Shown in pieces: positions 17,020 to 26,249 of a stretch of DNA of 64,000 nt (within the stretch, counting starts at the first letter, position 1; the number at the start of each line of letters is the position of its first letter). Source of the stretch: Ignavigranum ruoffiae (GTDB lineage Bacteria > Bacillota > Bacilli > Lactobacillales > Aerococcaceae); assembly GCF_900110675.1 (NCBI RefSeq), contig NZ_FOEN01000004.1:74294-138293 (forward strand), in the 5' to 3' direction. The notes under the pieces are model-generated. The model ran no database searches, was not told the origin of the DNA, and was given only the letters and a program-made list of their open reading frames with translations. The position numbers and the translations under genes are program-made.

Positions 17020-18183
17020 ATGAAAAAAGCGCTAATCTATTGCTCGGTCGCTTCAATGATTGATCAATTTAATCGAGATAACTTGCAGACTTTGCAGAAG
17101 CTTGGCTTTCAGGTTGAAGTCGCTTGTAATTTCCAAGAGGGGAATACGATTTCTCAGGAGAGGATTCTTTCCTTGCAAGAGGACTTAACTAAACAAGGGA
17201 TTCGCTTTCACCAGATTCCGATCCCTCGTTCTCCTTTGGCCCTGGCTAAAATATGGCAAAGTTATCAATTAACAAAGGCCTTATTTAAGCAAGAGGATTT
17301 TCGACTGATTCATTTTCATTCGCCGATCGGCGCAGCCATTGGTCGGCTGGCCTATAAGCATAGCCATCTTAACCAAGCTCAAATTATTTACACTGCTCAT
17401 GGCTTCCACTTCTATCGCGGGGCTCCCTTAGCCAATTGGATACTGTATTATCCGATTGAGTTCTTGTTAGCTAATGAAACGGATATTTTGATTACGATAA
17501 ATTCAGAAGATCAGGTCTTTGCCGAGAATCATCTAAATTGTAAACAAATCGAATATGTTCCTGGGATCGGCATCGATACTCAGCGATTTATTCCAGAGAT
17601 GACGCGTCGGGAAAATATGCGTCATCAATTAGGACTAGCAGCGGATGAAGTGATGCTACTTTCTGTTGGTGAGTTAAATAAAAATAAGAATCACCGTGAA
17701 ATCATTTCAATATTGCCACGCTTAAAAGGGGATTATAAATATTTTATTTGTGGCCAGGGGGCTGAAGAACAAGCGCTCAAAGATTTGGTCCATCAATTAG
17801 GGTTAAGCCAGCAGGTTAATTTTTTAGGTTATCGAGCAGATATTCCTGACATCCTCCAAGCGGCTGATATTTACTGTTTCCCTTCTTATAGAGAGGGACT
17901 GTCGGTAGCCTTGATGGAAGCGATGGCCAGTGGACTTCCTTGCGTCGTCAGTGATATTCGGGGGAATCGCGATTTAATTGATGACCAAGGTGGAAGTAAA
18001 TTCCCGCTAGTTGATACTGAGACTCTATACCAGGCTCTACAAACCCTTATCGTTCATGCCGATTTGCGCCAGAAGTTTGGGGCCCACAATCAGCAGAAGA
18101 TGAAGCAATTTGACAAGGAGATTGTCCAAGCCAGAATGGCTTCAATCTATCAAGCGGCAGAAAGTGAGTTGAAAGAATCATGA
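17020..18183 (+). CDS. GT4-family glycosyltransferase (EpsD-like)
   Basis: About 387 residues with GT-B fold features: an N-terminal half with HFHSPIGAAIGRLA and YTAHGFHFY, and a C-terminal donor domain with LLSVGELNKNKNH and SYREGLSVALMEAMASG, containing the E-x7-E motif of GT4. The YTAHGFHF segment is common in EpsD/CapM-type transferases that add the second sugar. Start: ATG 17020 is preferred over 17011 because AAGG at 17007-17010 is then nine bases away. It is the first gene after the internal terminator and overlaps the next gene by ATGA. Confidence 0.9.
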   Translation: MKKALIYCSVASMIDQFNRDNLQTLQKLGFQVEVACNFQEGNTISQERILSLQEDLTKQGIRFHQIPIPRSPLALAKIWQSYQLTKALFKQEDFRLIHFHSPIGAAIGRLAYKHSHLNQAQIIYTAHGFHFYRGAPLANWILYYPIEFLLANETDILITINSEDQVFAENHLNCKQIEYVPGIGIDTQRFIPEMTRRENMRHQLGLAADEVMLLSVGELNKNKNHREIISILPRLKGDYKYFICGQGAEEQALKDLVHQLGLSQQVNFLGYRADIPDILQAADIYCFPSYREGLSVALMEAMASGLPCVVSDIRGNRDLIDDQGGSKFPLVDTETLYQALQTLIVHADLRQKFGAHNQQKMKQFDKEIVQARMASIYQAAESELKES

Positions 18184-19301
18184 AATCTGTGACATTAATT
18201 AATTATACTGGTAGCAAGGGTGGTGGGGCGCAATACGCTTTCGAATTAACCCAAGCTCTGTGTCAAGAAGGTCTGCCTCTGGTCGCTGTGATTTCAGAAC
18301 ATAACGAACACCTTGCTGAATGGCGAAGCCTACCAATCGAAAAATTGATTGTCATTCCTACGTATCAGTCCGTGGCTCAATTAATTAGCCGGTCACTATT
18401 TTGGCAAGATCAAAAAAACAGAATTCTTGAGGGCTTAAAAGACTATCAGATACAACAAATAATTAGCCCGATGATTACTTTTTGGACGCGACGGATTAAT
18501 CGTTTGTATCCAAAGGCCGATTCCATTGTGGTCTTGCATGATCCGATTGCGCATAGTGGAGATCGAAATAAACGTGCTCTCCAACTCTTCGGTGAAAGTC
18601 AATTACTGAAAGAGGCCAAGGAAATTGTCGTTCTTAGTGATGTCTTCGTCTCTTATGTAGAAGACCGTTATGGAAAAGAGGGTCGGGTCAGCAAAATTCC
18701 TATGGGGACGACCCAGGTCTACGGCCAATTAAGGGATAAGATACAAGCCGTTGATTATGCTCAAGATAAGGTGAATTTCCTCTTCTTTGGCACCATCTCA
18801 AAATATAAGGGAATTGAAGTGCTTCTGCAAGCTTATCAAAAAATCAGCCAAGCGGTGTCCAATACTAGTTTGACCATTGCAGGTTCGGGAGATTTCTCTG
18901 CCTACCGTCACCTCTTAGCAAATCAACCGTCGGTTCAAGTGATTAACCGCTGGATTGCCAATGAAGAAGTTGAATCTTTCTTCGCTGATGACAGTGTGGT
19001 TGTTGTCCTCCCCTATTTGGATGCGACCCAGTCGGGTGTCATCCCCATTGCCATCGAATATGAACGGCCGCTGATTATCTCTGATACAGGGGGCCTAGTC
19101 GAACAAGCTCAGTCTTATAATACAGGGTTACTGGTTAAGGCGGGCGATGTGGATGCCTTGGCTCAACAAATGCTAGAAATTGCCAATAATGAAGACTTAA
19201 GGCATTCATTAAAAGAACAGGCTCGGGCTAATAAAAGCCAAAACACTTGGTCAGCGGTGGCAAAATCCTTCCTAAAACTGTTAAAGGAGGAGAAGAGCTA
19301 A
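18180..19301 (+). CDS. GT4-like glycosyltransferase
   Basis: 373 residues of a GT-B glycosyltransferase. The N-terminus NYTGSKGGGAQYAFEL is the glycine-rich loop of GT4 enzymes; the donor domain has FFGTISKYKGIEVLLQAYQ, ITIAGSGD-like TIAGSGDF and IEYERPLIISDTGGLVEQ. The acidic pair normally in the E-x7-E motif is less clear than in the neighbours. It probably acts in the cytoplasm on the lipid-linked oligosaccharide; donor and linkage are unknown. It is coupled to the preceding gene by a 4-base ATGA overlap and touches the next gene. Confidence 0.85.
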   Translation: MKSVTLINYTGSKGGGAQYAFELTQALCQEGLPLVAVISEHNEHLAEWRSLPIEKLIVIPTYQSVAQLISRSLFWQDQKNRILEGLKDYQIQQIISPMITFWTRRINRLYPKADSIVVLHDPIAHSGDRNKRALQLFGESQLLKEAKEIVVLSDVFVSYVEDRYGKEGRVSKIPMGTTQVYGQLRDKIQAVDYAQDKVNFLFFGTISKYKGIEVLLQAYQKISQAVSNTSLTIAGSGDFSAYRHLLANQPSVQVINRWIANEEVESFFADDSVVVVLPYLDATQSGVIPIAIEYERPLIISDTGGLVEQAQSYNTGLLVKAGDVDALAQQMLEIANNEDLRHSLKEQARANKSQNTWSAVAKSFLKLLKEEKS

Positions 19302-20210
19302 ATGCAAATTACCATCCTTACACCGGCTTATAATCGAGCAGATTATCTCCAACCCCTTTATCGATCCTTGCAAGACCAAAGTATGAAGGGATTTCAATGG
19401 TTGATTATTGATGATGGGAGTCAAGATCAGACTGAAACAGTCGTCAATCAGATGATGAGTCAACATAATCAAAGTTTTCAAATAAATTATTATCGTAAGG
19501 AGAATGGTGGTAAGCACTCAGCCTTAAATTATGCTCACCCTTATATCCAAGGGGATTATGTCATGGTCGTTGATAGTGATGACCAATTGGCTCCCCAAGC
19601 CATCGAAATTATGAGCCAGGCCATAGAAGATTTAGGATCTGCTACTGATTCTATTGGCTGGCTGGCCTTTCTTAAATGGGAGCGGACTGGTCAGGTCATC
19701 GATCCCCCTTATCGCCAAGATGGCGAGGTCCTGACCTATATCGATTATCTTAATGGAGGGCGTAAGGGTGAATGCGCAGACTTGTATCAAAGTCAGGTCT
19801 TCAAGACCTATCCTTATCCAGAAATTCCAGGTGAACGATTTGTTTCCGAAGCTTATTTAAATATTTATGCAGCGGTTGAGGGCCAATATCGAATGAAGAC
19901 CTTAAATCAAGTCATCCAAATTACCGAATATTACGATCAGGGTCTGACCAGCCAGGGACGCCGCTTACAGCTCGCTAGCCCCATCGGCAATGCCAAATTG
20001 TGGCAAGCCGTTGCCGGAGCAAAATTCAGCTGGAAGATGCAAGTTAAAGGCATGCTCTTATACCTGACCTATGGTTTGGTGGGGAATCAAACCGGCCACA
20101 ACTTGATTCGAGAGAGTCGTAACCCTTTCTTGGCCAGACTCATCTTACCCGCTAGTCAAATCTTAAAAGCATATTGGATTAGCAAATATAGATTAGAGGA
20201 GAAGAAATGA
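19302..20210 (+). CDS. GT2-family glycosyltransferase
   Basis: 302 residues of GT-A fold. Motifs are ILTPAYNRADYL at the start, WLIIDDGSQDQT, KENGGKHSALN and VMVVDSDDQL, the latter carrying the DxD metal site. No membrane segments dominate, so it acts at the cytoplasmic face on the growing repeat unit. AAAGGAGG lies within the end of the preceding gene and the ATG follows its stop codon directly. It overlaps the next gene by four bases. Donor sugar unknown. Confidence 0.92.
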   Translation: MQITILTPAYNRADYLQPLYRSLQDQSMKGFQWLIIDDGSQDQTETVVNQMMSQHNQSFQINYYRKENGGKHSALNYAHPYIQGDYVMVVDSDDQLAPQAIEIMSQAIEDLGSATDSIGWLAFLKWERTGQVIDPPYRQDGEVLTYIDYLNGGRKGECADLYQSQVFKTYPYPEIPGERFVSEAYLNIYAAVEGQYRMKTLNQVIQITEYYDQGLTSQGRRLQLASPIGNAKLWQAVAGAKFSWKMQVKGMLLYLTYGLVGNQTGHNLIRESRNPFLARLILPASQILKAYWISKYRLEEKK

Positions 20211-21310
20211 AGAAAATATTAAACGTCATTGGCAGTCTGAGAATTGGTGGGGCAGAGAACAATGCTATGGCCATTCTTAGACATCTGAATCCTCAAGACT
20301 ATGAATACCATTTTCTAGTATTCGATCAGGAAGTTGGCGACTATGAAGCGGAAGCCCGCCAATTAGGTGCAACAATCCATCGTTTGCCAGAACCCAAAGC
20401 GGCCTACCGAGACTTTATCCATCATTTCCGTCGCTTGCTTCAAGAAGAGCAATTCCAGGTAATCCATGTCAATACTTTATGGAACAGCGGTTTACTCTTA
20501 AAGATAGCCGCTCAGGAACAGATTCCTCTGCGAATATGTCATTCCCATAGCACGCAAAGTTCTGCTCAAGAACATCTGGTGTATAAAGTTTATAAAAGAC
20601 TGATGCAAGCTTGGATTCGGCGTTATGCGACTCATTATATTGCTTGTGGACAGGCAGCTGGAGAATATCTCTATGGGACCAAATTCTTTGAACAACATGG
20701 ACAGATTATTTATAATGCCATTGACTTATCCATCTTTAAATTTGATAAATCGGTACGCCAGAAGATGCGCGATCAATTACAGATTAATTCACAGACTTTT
20801 GTTCTCGGTCATACCGGACGCTTGGCTCCAGTCAAGAACCACCCTTTTATGCTTAAGATATTAAAGGTCTTACGAGACCAAGGGCGACAAGTCGTTTTAA
20901 TGTTGATTGGCGATGGCCCTGATCGGGATAAGATTGTCCAACTGGTAAAAACACTTGAATTAGAAGAAGCGGTCTATCTATTAGGGAGACAGCACAATAT
21001 CGGAGAATGGCTTCAAGCGATGGACTTGTTTATCTTCCCATCTTTCTTTGAAGGATTTCCGGTCAGTCTAGTCGAAGCCCAAGCCACGGGACTTACCGCT
21101 CTTCTTTCTGACCGAGTGAGTTCTGAGGCCCTATTGACACCATTTAGTCAGGCTTTACCCCTAAGCCAGATCGAAACCTGGATAAGCCAGATTGAAGCCG
21201 AGATTAATCAGCCAACAGATCGAACACAGACTAATTTAAAGAAAATTCAGTCATCCTTTGATATTGACTATGTGATTCACGATTGGGAGGGATTGTATGA
21301 AGAAATTTAA
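20207..21310 (+). CDS. GT4-family glycosyltransferase (EpsF-like)
   Basis: 367 residues with the GT4 pattern: NVIGSLRIGGAENNAM near the N-terminus, ICHSHSTQS, IYNAIDLSIF, GHTGRLAPVKNH and FPSFFEGFPVSLVEAQATG with E-x7-E. The segments resemble EpsF/CpsF capsular transferases. It starts in an ATGA overlap with the previous gene and its 3' end overlaps the next gene by 14 bases, so the block 17020-22136 is one translationally coupled run. Donor and acceptor are unknown. Confidence 0.92.
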   Translation: MKKILNVIGSLRIGGAENNAMAILRHLNPQDYEYHFLVFDQEVGDYEAEARQLGATIHRLPEPKAAYRDFIHHFRRLLQEEQFQVIHVNTLWNSGLLLKIAAQEQIPLRICHSHSTQSSAQEHLVYKVYKRLMQAWIRRYATHYIACGQAAGEYLYGTKFFEQHGQIIYNAIDLSIFKFDKSVRQKMRDQLQINSQTFVLGHTGRLAPVKNHPFMLKILKVLRDQGRQVVLMLIGDGPDRDKIVQLVKTLELEEAVYLLGRQHNIGEWLQAMDLFIFPSFFEGFPVSLVEAQATGLTALLSDRVSSEALLTPFSQALPLSQIETWISQIEAEINQPTDRTQTNLKKIQSSFDIDYVIHDWEGLYEEI

Positions 21311-22136
21311 AGCAAATCCACTTTGGCTTTTGTTATTGATGTTTCTTTGTTTAGGCTTAGGTCTTAAGCAGCCTTTACTTGTATTTGCTGAAAGCGAGGA
21401 GACTAAGACCGCAGTCTTTTTTGGCGATAGTATTACTCAGAATTTTGAGGCGGAAGGCCAATCCTATCCGGATATAGTCGGGGAAAAATTGGGCTTCAAA
21501 GTGATTAATCTAGGCTTTGGTGGCAGCTCACTTAGTAGCCATCCGGCTCCTCAATTTGATCAGTTCTCATTTGCCGTTCTCAGCCAAGCTATTGTCAAAC
21601 AAGACTTCTCAAAGCAAAAAGAGGCCTTGGCTGGTGAAGAAATTCCGGCCTATTTTGAAGAGAAACTCAACAAGTTAGAAGCCATTGATTTCAATGAGGT
21701 TGATTTGGTCTTCTTAATGTATGGGGCTAATGATTGGGGTAAGCCGATTGATAATGATGACGATACCTATGATCGTAAGACCTATAAAGGGGCTGGGCGC
21801 TCGGCAATCGAAACCCTTCAGAAGAAATACCCTCATCTAGATATTGTTTTAATCTCGCCAATTTATCGATATTGGCCGGACTATGATAATCGCGATTCTG
21901 AAACTTCAGTCAATAGTCTAGGACTAAAACCGCGTGACTATTCTCAAGCCATGATTGATTTAGCCAAAGAATATCACCTGCCCTATGTCGATGCTTATTT
22001 TAGTTTGGGTATTAATAGCTTGAACCGGCAATACTATTTCAACGAGAATGACGGCACCCATCCCAATGACATTGGCACGAAAAAACTAGCTCAACTGATT
22101 GTAAAAACGGTTGAATCTTATGGCTTAGGGGAATAA
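21297..22136 (+). CDS. Secreted SGNH/GDSL-family esterase of the EPS operon
   Basis: 279 residues. A signal peptide or N-terminal anchor (about 1-31, ending LLVFAES) is followed by an SGNH hydrolase: block I FFGDSITQNF with the nucleophilic Ser, block II GFGGSSLSS, block III MYGANDWG and block V DGTHPNDIG with the Asp-His pair. It would act outside the membrane, most likely removing or transferring acyl groups on the EPS. The acetyltransferase that follows two bases later supports a role in O-acetyl turnover; this is inferred. Start ATG 21297 has GGGAGGG upstream inside the preceding gene. Confidence 0.88.
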   Translation: MKKFKANPLWLLLLMFLCLGLGLKQPLLVFAESEETKTAVFFGDSITQNFEAEGQSYPDIVGEKLGFKVINLGFGGSSLSSHPAPQFDQFSFAVLSQAIVKQDFSKQKEALAGEEIPAYFEEKLNKLEAIDFNEVDLVFLMYGANDWGKPIDNDDDTYDRKTYKGAGRSAIETLQKKYPHLDIVLISPIYRYWPDYDNRDSETSVNSLGLKPRDYSQAMIDLAKEYHLPYVDAYFSLGINSLNRQYYFNENDGTHPNDIGTKKLAQLIVKTVESYGLGE

Positions 22137-22138
22137 TC

Positions 22139-22675
22139 ATGTATATTTTTTATAAAACTTTATATAAATTGTTTGCCAAGCATCTGCCAGTGTCTGATGC
22201 ACGAATTTCATTCGGGGCGAAACAAATCCGCGCCTTTCTCGGGCGTCGCATGTTAAGTTATTGTGGTAAGAATGTCAATATTGAGCATGGGGCGACCTTT
22301 GATCCGACGGTAGAATTGGGCGATAATTCGGGAATTGGTATTAATTGTGCCTTATATGGTCGGGTTATTATTGGTAGCAATGTCATGATGGGGCCGGAAG
22401 TCTTCATCTATACTAGTAACCATAATTTTGCGGATTTGTCTCGGCCCATGTGCGAACAAGGCCATCAAGCAGAACAGGCGGTAATGATTGGTGATGATGT
22501 TTGGATTGGAAGTCGGGTAACCATCTTACCGGGAGTCAAGATTGGTTCTGGTGCCATCATCGGTGCCAGTGCAGTCGTAACCAAAGATGTGGCTGACTAT
22601 GATATTGTAGCTGGCAATCCAGCAAAAGTGATCGGCAACCGACTGAAAGAAAGAGGGGAGGACAAACATGGTTAG
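22139..22675 (+). CDS. Hexapeptide-repeat acyltransferase (WcaF/CapG-like)
   Basis: 178 residues forming a left-handed beta helix, with hexapeptide repeats such as VELGDNSGIGINC and IGDDVWIGSRVTILPGVKIG. The catalytic His is expected in SNHNFADLSRP, and the C-terminal VAGNPAKVIGNR is typical of the xenobiotic/maltose-type acetyltransferases. It likely O-acetylates a sugar of the repeat unit in the cytoplasm using acetyl-CoA. It lies between the SGNH protein and the polymerase and overlaps wzy by eight bases. Confidence 0.92.
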   Translation: MYIFYKTLYKLFAKHLPVSDARISFGAKQIRAFLGRRMLSYCGKNVNIEHGATFDPTVELGDNSGIGINCALYGRVIIGSNVMMGPEVFIYTSNHNFADLSRPMCEQGHQAEQAVMIGDDVWIGSRVTILPGVKIGSGAIIGASAVVTKDVADYDIVAGNPAKVIGNRLKERGEDKHG

Positions 22676-24107
22676 TAAGAAGAAACTATTTATCACGATG
22701 ATTTACGCACTGACCAGTATGGTGTTGTATCTGGCCTTAGCTCAATTTAGCCAAGATATGAATCGCCCAGCGATTCAAATAGCTGGCTGGATAATTATGG
22801 GTCAAGCGATCAATACAGCTTTAACCTATTATTGGTTAGGTATCCCACTCTTGTCTTTTTCCGGTATTTTTACTTGGTTAATGTATCTATTCCATCTCTC
22901 TCAACCCGTGCTGATTGCCTTATTTCCAGATTATAGCCTAGATTTTGATGTCTCCAAATATGTCCTAGCCACTACCTATTTCGAAGCAATTAAATATTCT
23001 TTTATGGTCCTCTTCTTCTTAGCAATCGGAGTGCTCATAATGCAATCATACCGGCGAAAAGATTTGCAAAATTCAAGTTTGATTCAGAATCATTCTGAAC
23101 TCGCAGAATTGATCAAAGCCCATAATTTATTCAAGACCGGTTTATTTATATTCATATTAACGTTTCCTTTTGAGATTTATTTACAGATTTCACGGTTGTT
23201 CGTAGCTCTAAACGAAGGTTATTTGGCTACTTTTAATTTTGAATTAGGAGGATTCTTTGGAATTCTGGCTAATATTAGTTTGGTAGGCATGATAATGATG
23301 CTCTGTGGTCAGAAACATAATCAAAAAGTGGGCCGTTGGATGTTATTGGCCTACACGCTCTTCTACTTAATTGCCATGTTTTCTGGAGGGAGAATGTGGC
23401 AGGTTATTAAGTTACTCTTAGTTTTTACCTATTATCTTCAAATTTATCAAATAAAAATCAGTAAAAAAAATCTGATTCTGCTCTTAATAGGTGGGTATTT
23501 ATTAGCGGGCTTCTTAAGTGTGATTGCTGATATTCGCTCATATGATTTCACCAGTAGTGGCTATATTCTAGAAATTGCCAAGAATATCTTCGCGCAAAAC
23601 CCTATCCTCAAAGTTTTAGATGAATTTGGGGGGACAATTTATACCTTGACTTTAACCATAGACAAGGTTCCAGCCATGATTGAACGGTCTTGGGGCAGTC
23701 AATTTATCTTAAACTTCGCCAGTTTATTACCCAATCTAACGGGGAAAATCGACGAAATGGTCAATGAAACCAACTTTGTCCTCTTGTTGAAGATGCCTCA
23801 TATCGGTGGTTCGCTGGTCGCCGAGTTGTATTATAGTTTTGGCAAATACCAACCTATTTTTAGCTTATTGTTAGGGATGGGAATTCAAGCAATGACGCAG
23901 AAGATTCGTTGGGATATTCAACATAACCAATATCGCTTTATCACCTATACCGCTTTACTCCAATATTCCTTGATTTCATGGATTCGCGGTTCATCTTCAA
24001 TCCTTTATCGTAATACTTTTTATGGCAGTCTGTTTGTGCTAGTGGTGGTGACTTATATGTCAATCTTAAAGAAGAAAGAAGTACAACCCTCATGGAGGAG
24101 GTCTTAG
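22668..24107 (+). CDS. wzy: Oligosaccharide repeat-unit polymerase (Wzy)
   Basis: 479 residues with roughly ten to twelve hydrophobic membrane segments, starting at about residue 8, and a long loop in the C-terminal half (about 290-385). Wzy proteins have little sequence conservation; the call rests on topology and on its place between acyltransferase and glycosyltransferase genes in a cluster that also encodes Wzx and Wzz. It would join repeat units at the outer face of the membrane. SFGKYQPIFSLLLGMG and MLAYTLFYL-type stretches resemble O-antigen polymerases. GGGGAGG precedes the start. Confidence 0.82.
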   Translation: MVSKKKLFITMIYALTSMVLYLALAQFSQDMNRPAIQIAGWIIMGQAINTALTYYWLGIPLLSFSGIFTWLMYLFHLSQPVLIALFPDYSLDFDVSKYVLATTYFEAIKYSFMVLFFLAIGVLIMQSYRRKDLQNSSLIQNHSELAELIKAHNLFKTGLFIFILTFPFEIYLQISRLFVALNEGYLATFNFELGGFFGILANISLVGMIMMLCGQKHNQKVGRWMLLAYTLFYLIAMFSGGRMWQVIKLLLVFTYYLQIYQIKISKKNLILLLIGGYLLAGFLSVIADIRSYDFTSSGYILEIAKNIFAQNPILKVLDEFGGTIYTLTLTIDKVPAMIERSWGSQFILNFASLLPNLTGKIDEMVNETNFVLLLKMPHIGGSLVAELYYSFGKYQPIFSLLLGMGIQAMTQKIRWDIQHNQYRFITYTALLQYSLISWIRGSSSILYRNTFYGSLFVLVVVTYMSILKKKEVQPSWRRS

Positions 24108-24108
24108 G

Positions 24109-25131
24109 ATGTCATCTTTAGTCTCGATCATTGTGCCGATCTATAATGCCATGCCTTATTTAGAGCAATGTATTGCCTCGATTTGCCAACAAAGCTATAA
24201 TCATTTTGAGTTAATCTTGATTGATGACGGGTCTACTGATGAATCCTTTGACCATGCCCAATCTTGGGCTAGCCAAGATCATCGAATTAAGCTTTATCAA
24301 CAAGTGAATTCGGGTGTGTCCAGTGCTCGAAATAAGGGACTAGAATATGCTAAAGGGGATTATATTTTATTTGTCGATAGTGATGATTATATTGAAGCCC
24401 ATTGTTTGCAATATTTGCTGGATTTAGCGCAAAGTCTGACTGAAAAAGACCTGATTAACTTCTCTTATGTGGTAGAAGATGCGAGCCAATCCACCCAGAT
24501 GGGCCAGACATTGGTAGAAAATAAACTCATCCCCTTAGACCAATTGGCCAGAAAATTCTGGACTTATTACCAACAAGGCATTACCAATTCGCCTTGTAAC
24601 AAGCTGTACCATCATCAGATTATTAAAGAACATCAGCTTAGATTTCCCGAGAAGATGCGTATGGGTGAAGATTTGATCTTTAATTTAAATTACTTCCAAT
24701 ATATCGACCATATTCTCTTTACCTCAGAACCCTTATATCATTATCGGATGCATGAGCAACAAGCCACCAAAAGACCTGATCCAAGCATTAGCCAGGATAT
24801 ATTAGTCTTTCTACCTAAGGTAGAAGAATTTATCCGTCAATTCGCTGGATCAGCTTATTTGCCTACCTACCAGGACCATGGTCATCAATTATTACGACAT
24901 TTGTTAACCGCTGCAGATAATCTGGATCTGGCTAAGGAAGGGCCAGGCAGGCCTAGCCAAGCCTATGTAGATATGTTTAAGCGGTTCGATCAAAAATTAG
25001 ATATGCATCAGCTGAATTCACGCAGTAATTATGAGAATATAGTGAAGTTTCTTTTTACTCATCGTTACTTTAACACCTTGGCTCGATTATTTCGCTTTAA
25101 ACAACAACTCAGAACAGGGATTAAATCATAA
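24109..25131 (+). CDS. GT2-family glycosyltransferase (EpsJ-like)
   Basis: 340 residues. The classic GT-A start is VSIIVPIYNAMPYLEQC, followed by LIDDGSTD, NSGVSSARNKGLEYAKG and the DxD region LFVDSDDYI. MRMGEDLIFNL is the acceptor/catalytic ED motif found in EpsJ/CpsI-type enzymes. It begins one base after wzy. The fifth transferase of the cluster; with the priming enzyme this allows a repeat unit of up to six residues if each adds one sugar. Donor unknown. Confidence 0.93.
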   Translation: MSSLVSIIVPIYNAMPYLEQCIASICQQSYNHFELILIDDGSTDESFDHAQSWASQDHRIKLYQQVNSGVSSARNKGLEYAKGDYILFVDSDDYIEAHCLQYLLDLAQSLTEKDLINFSYVVEDASQSTQMGQTLVENKLIPLDQLARKFWTYYQQGITNSPCNKLYHHQIIKEHQLRFPEKMRMGEDLIFNLNYFQYIDHILFTSEPLYHYRMHEQQATKRPDPSISQDILVFLPKVEEFIRQFAGSAYLPTYQDHGHQLLRHLLTAADNLDLAKEGPGRPSQAYVDMFKRFDQKLDMHQLNSRSNYENIVKFLFTHRYFNTLARLFRFKQQLRTGIKS

Positions 25132-25145
25132 TAAAGGAGCTTATT

Positions 25146-26249
25146 ATGGATATTTTTTTAGATATTTATTTGGAGAAAAATCTAGGCGACGATCTTTTCT
25201 TAATTACTGTCTTAGAAAAATACCCCCAAGTAAATTTCCATGTTTTCTGTCAGAAAGACTATCAGTCAATTGTCAATGAATATCCTAATTTGAAAGTCAT
25301 CCGTTTGAATAAATATTTTAATTATTTCTTAGCCAAGAGCAAATTGAAAATAGCTTGGATTCAATCCTACCTCCGTCGTCAAAAAATTTCAGCCTATCTG
25401 TGTATCGGCGGATCAATCTTTATGCAATCCGACAATTGGCGTTCTATGTATCAAGATCGGCTAAAGATGTGGCGCTTTTTAGATAAACAGGGGATTCCAC
25501 TCTATATTCTAGGAGCAAATTTCGGGCCTTATCAGGATCAAGAATTTATCGAATCTTATCGCCAAGCCTTTAGGTATGCCAAAGATATCTGTTTCCGTGA
25601 TAGCTACTCCTATGAGTTGTTTGCTGATTTGGCTCAGGTGCGACAGGCAGATGATATTGTCTTTGGCCTGAATTTGCCTAAGCTACCAAAGATTGATCGA
25701 AGTCTAGGAATCTCGATGATTGATTTATCATCAAGACCCCAATGGCAAGCTTATCAACAAGCCTATTTGGACCAAGTCCATCATTTGATTAACCAAGCCC
25801 TGGCGGAGGATTACCAGGTATATCTTTTTTCCTTTTGTCAAAGTGAAGGCGATGAGAAGGCGATTAATGATTTGTTGAGTCGGATGAGCCAGCACTCTAA
25901 AGTGACGCCGGTCTATTATCGAGATAATCACAAAGAATTTTTGGGTCAATTCCAAGCCATGGAGTTAATCGTCGCCACTCGTTTTCATTCTTTAATTCTA
26001 GCCCTTTTAAATGATCAAGCGATTCTGGCGTTGAACTATAGTAAAAAGACGCAAAATATTATTGATGACCATCATCTACCGCTTGAGGCGTATTCGTTGA
26101 CTGAAATTCAGCAAATAGCCTGGGACGCTTGGTTAAGCCATTTTAAATCAGCGGGTTGTTCGGTGGATCAGCAAATCCAATCAAGTCATCAACAATTTTT
26201 ATCTTTAGACCGATTGATTGAAGGAGAAGAACACGATGAAATCAATTAG
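25146..26249 (+). CDS. Polysaccharide pyruvyl transferase (CsaB family)
   Basis: 367 residues of the PS_pyruv_trans family. Visible features are the N-terminal NLGDDLFLI, the CIGGSIFMQSDNW loop, LGANFGPY, a CFRDSYSYEL strand and the C-terminal ATRFHSLILALLNDQAILALNYSKK, the most conserved stretch (R-x-H). The enzyme adds a pyruvate ketal from phosphoenolpyruvate to a sugar and gives the polymer a negative charge. AAAGGAG precedes the start 14 bases after the preceding gene. Its 3' end overlaps the DUF1919 gene by 14 bases. Confidence 0.9.
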   Translation: MDIFLDIYLEKNLGDDLFLITVLEKYPQVNFHVFCQKDYQSIVNEYPNLKVIRLNKYFNYFLAKSKLKIAWIQSYLRRQKISAYLCIGGSIFMQSDNWRSMYQDRLKMWRFLDKQGIPLYILGANFGPYQDQEFIESYRQAFRYAKDICFRDSYSYELFADLAQVRQADDIVFGLNLPKLPKIDRSLGISMIDLSSRPQWQAYQQAYLDQVHHLINQALAEDYQVYLFSFCQSEGDEKAINDLLSRMSQHSKVTPVYYRDNHKEFLGQFQAMELIVATRFHSLILALLNDQAILALNYSKKTQNIIDDHHLPLEAYSLTEIQQIAWDAWLSHFKSAGCSVDQQIQSSHQQFLSLDRLIEGEEHDEIN

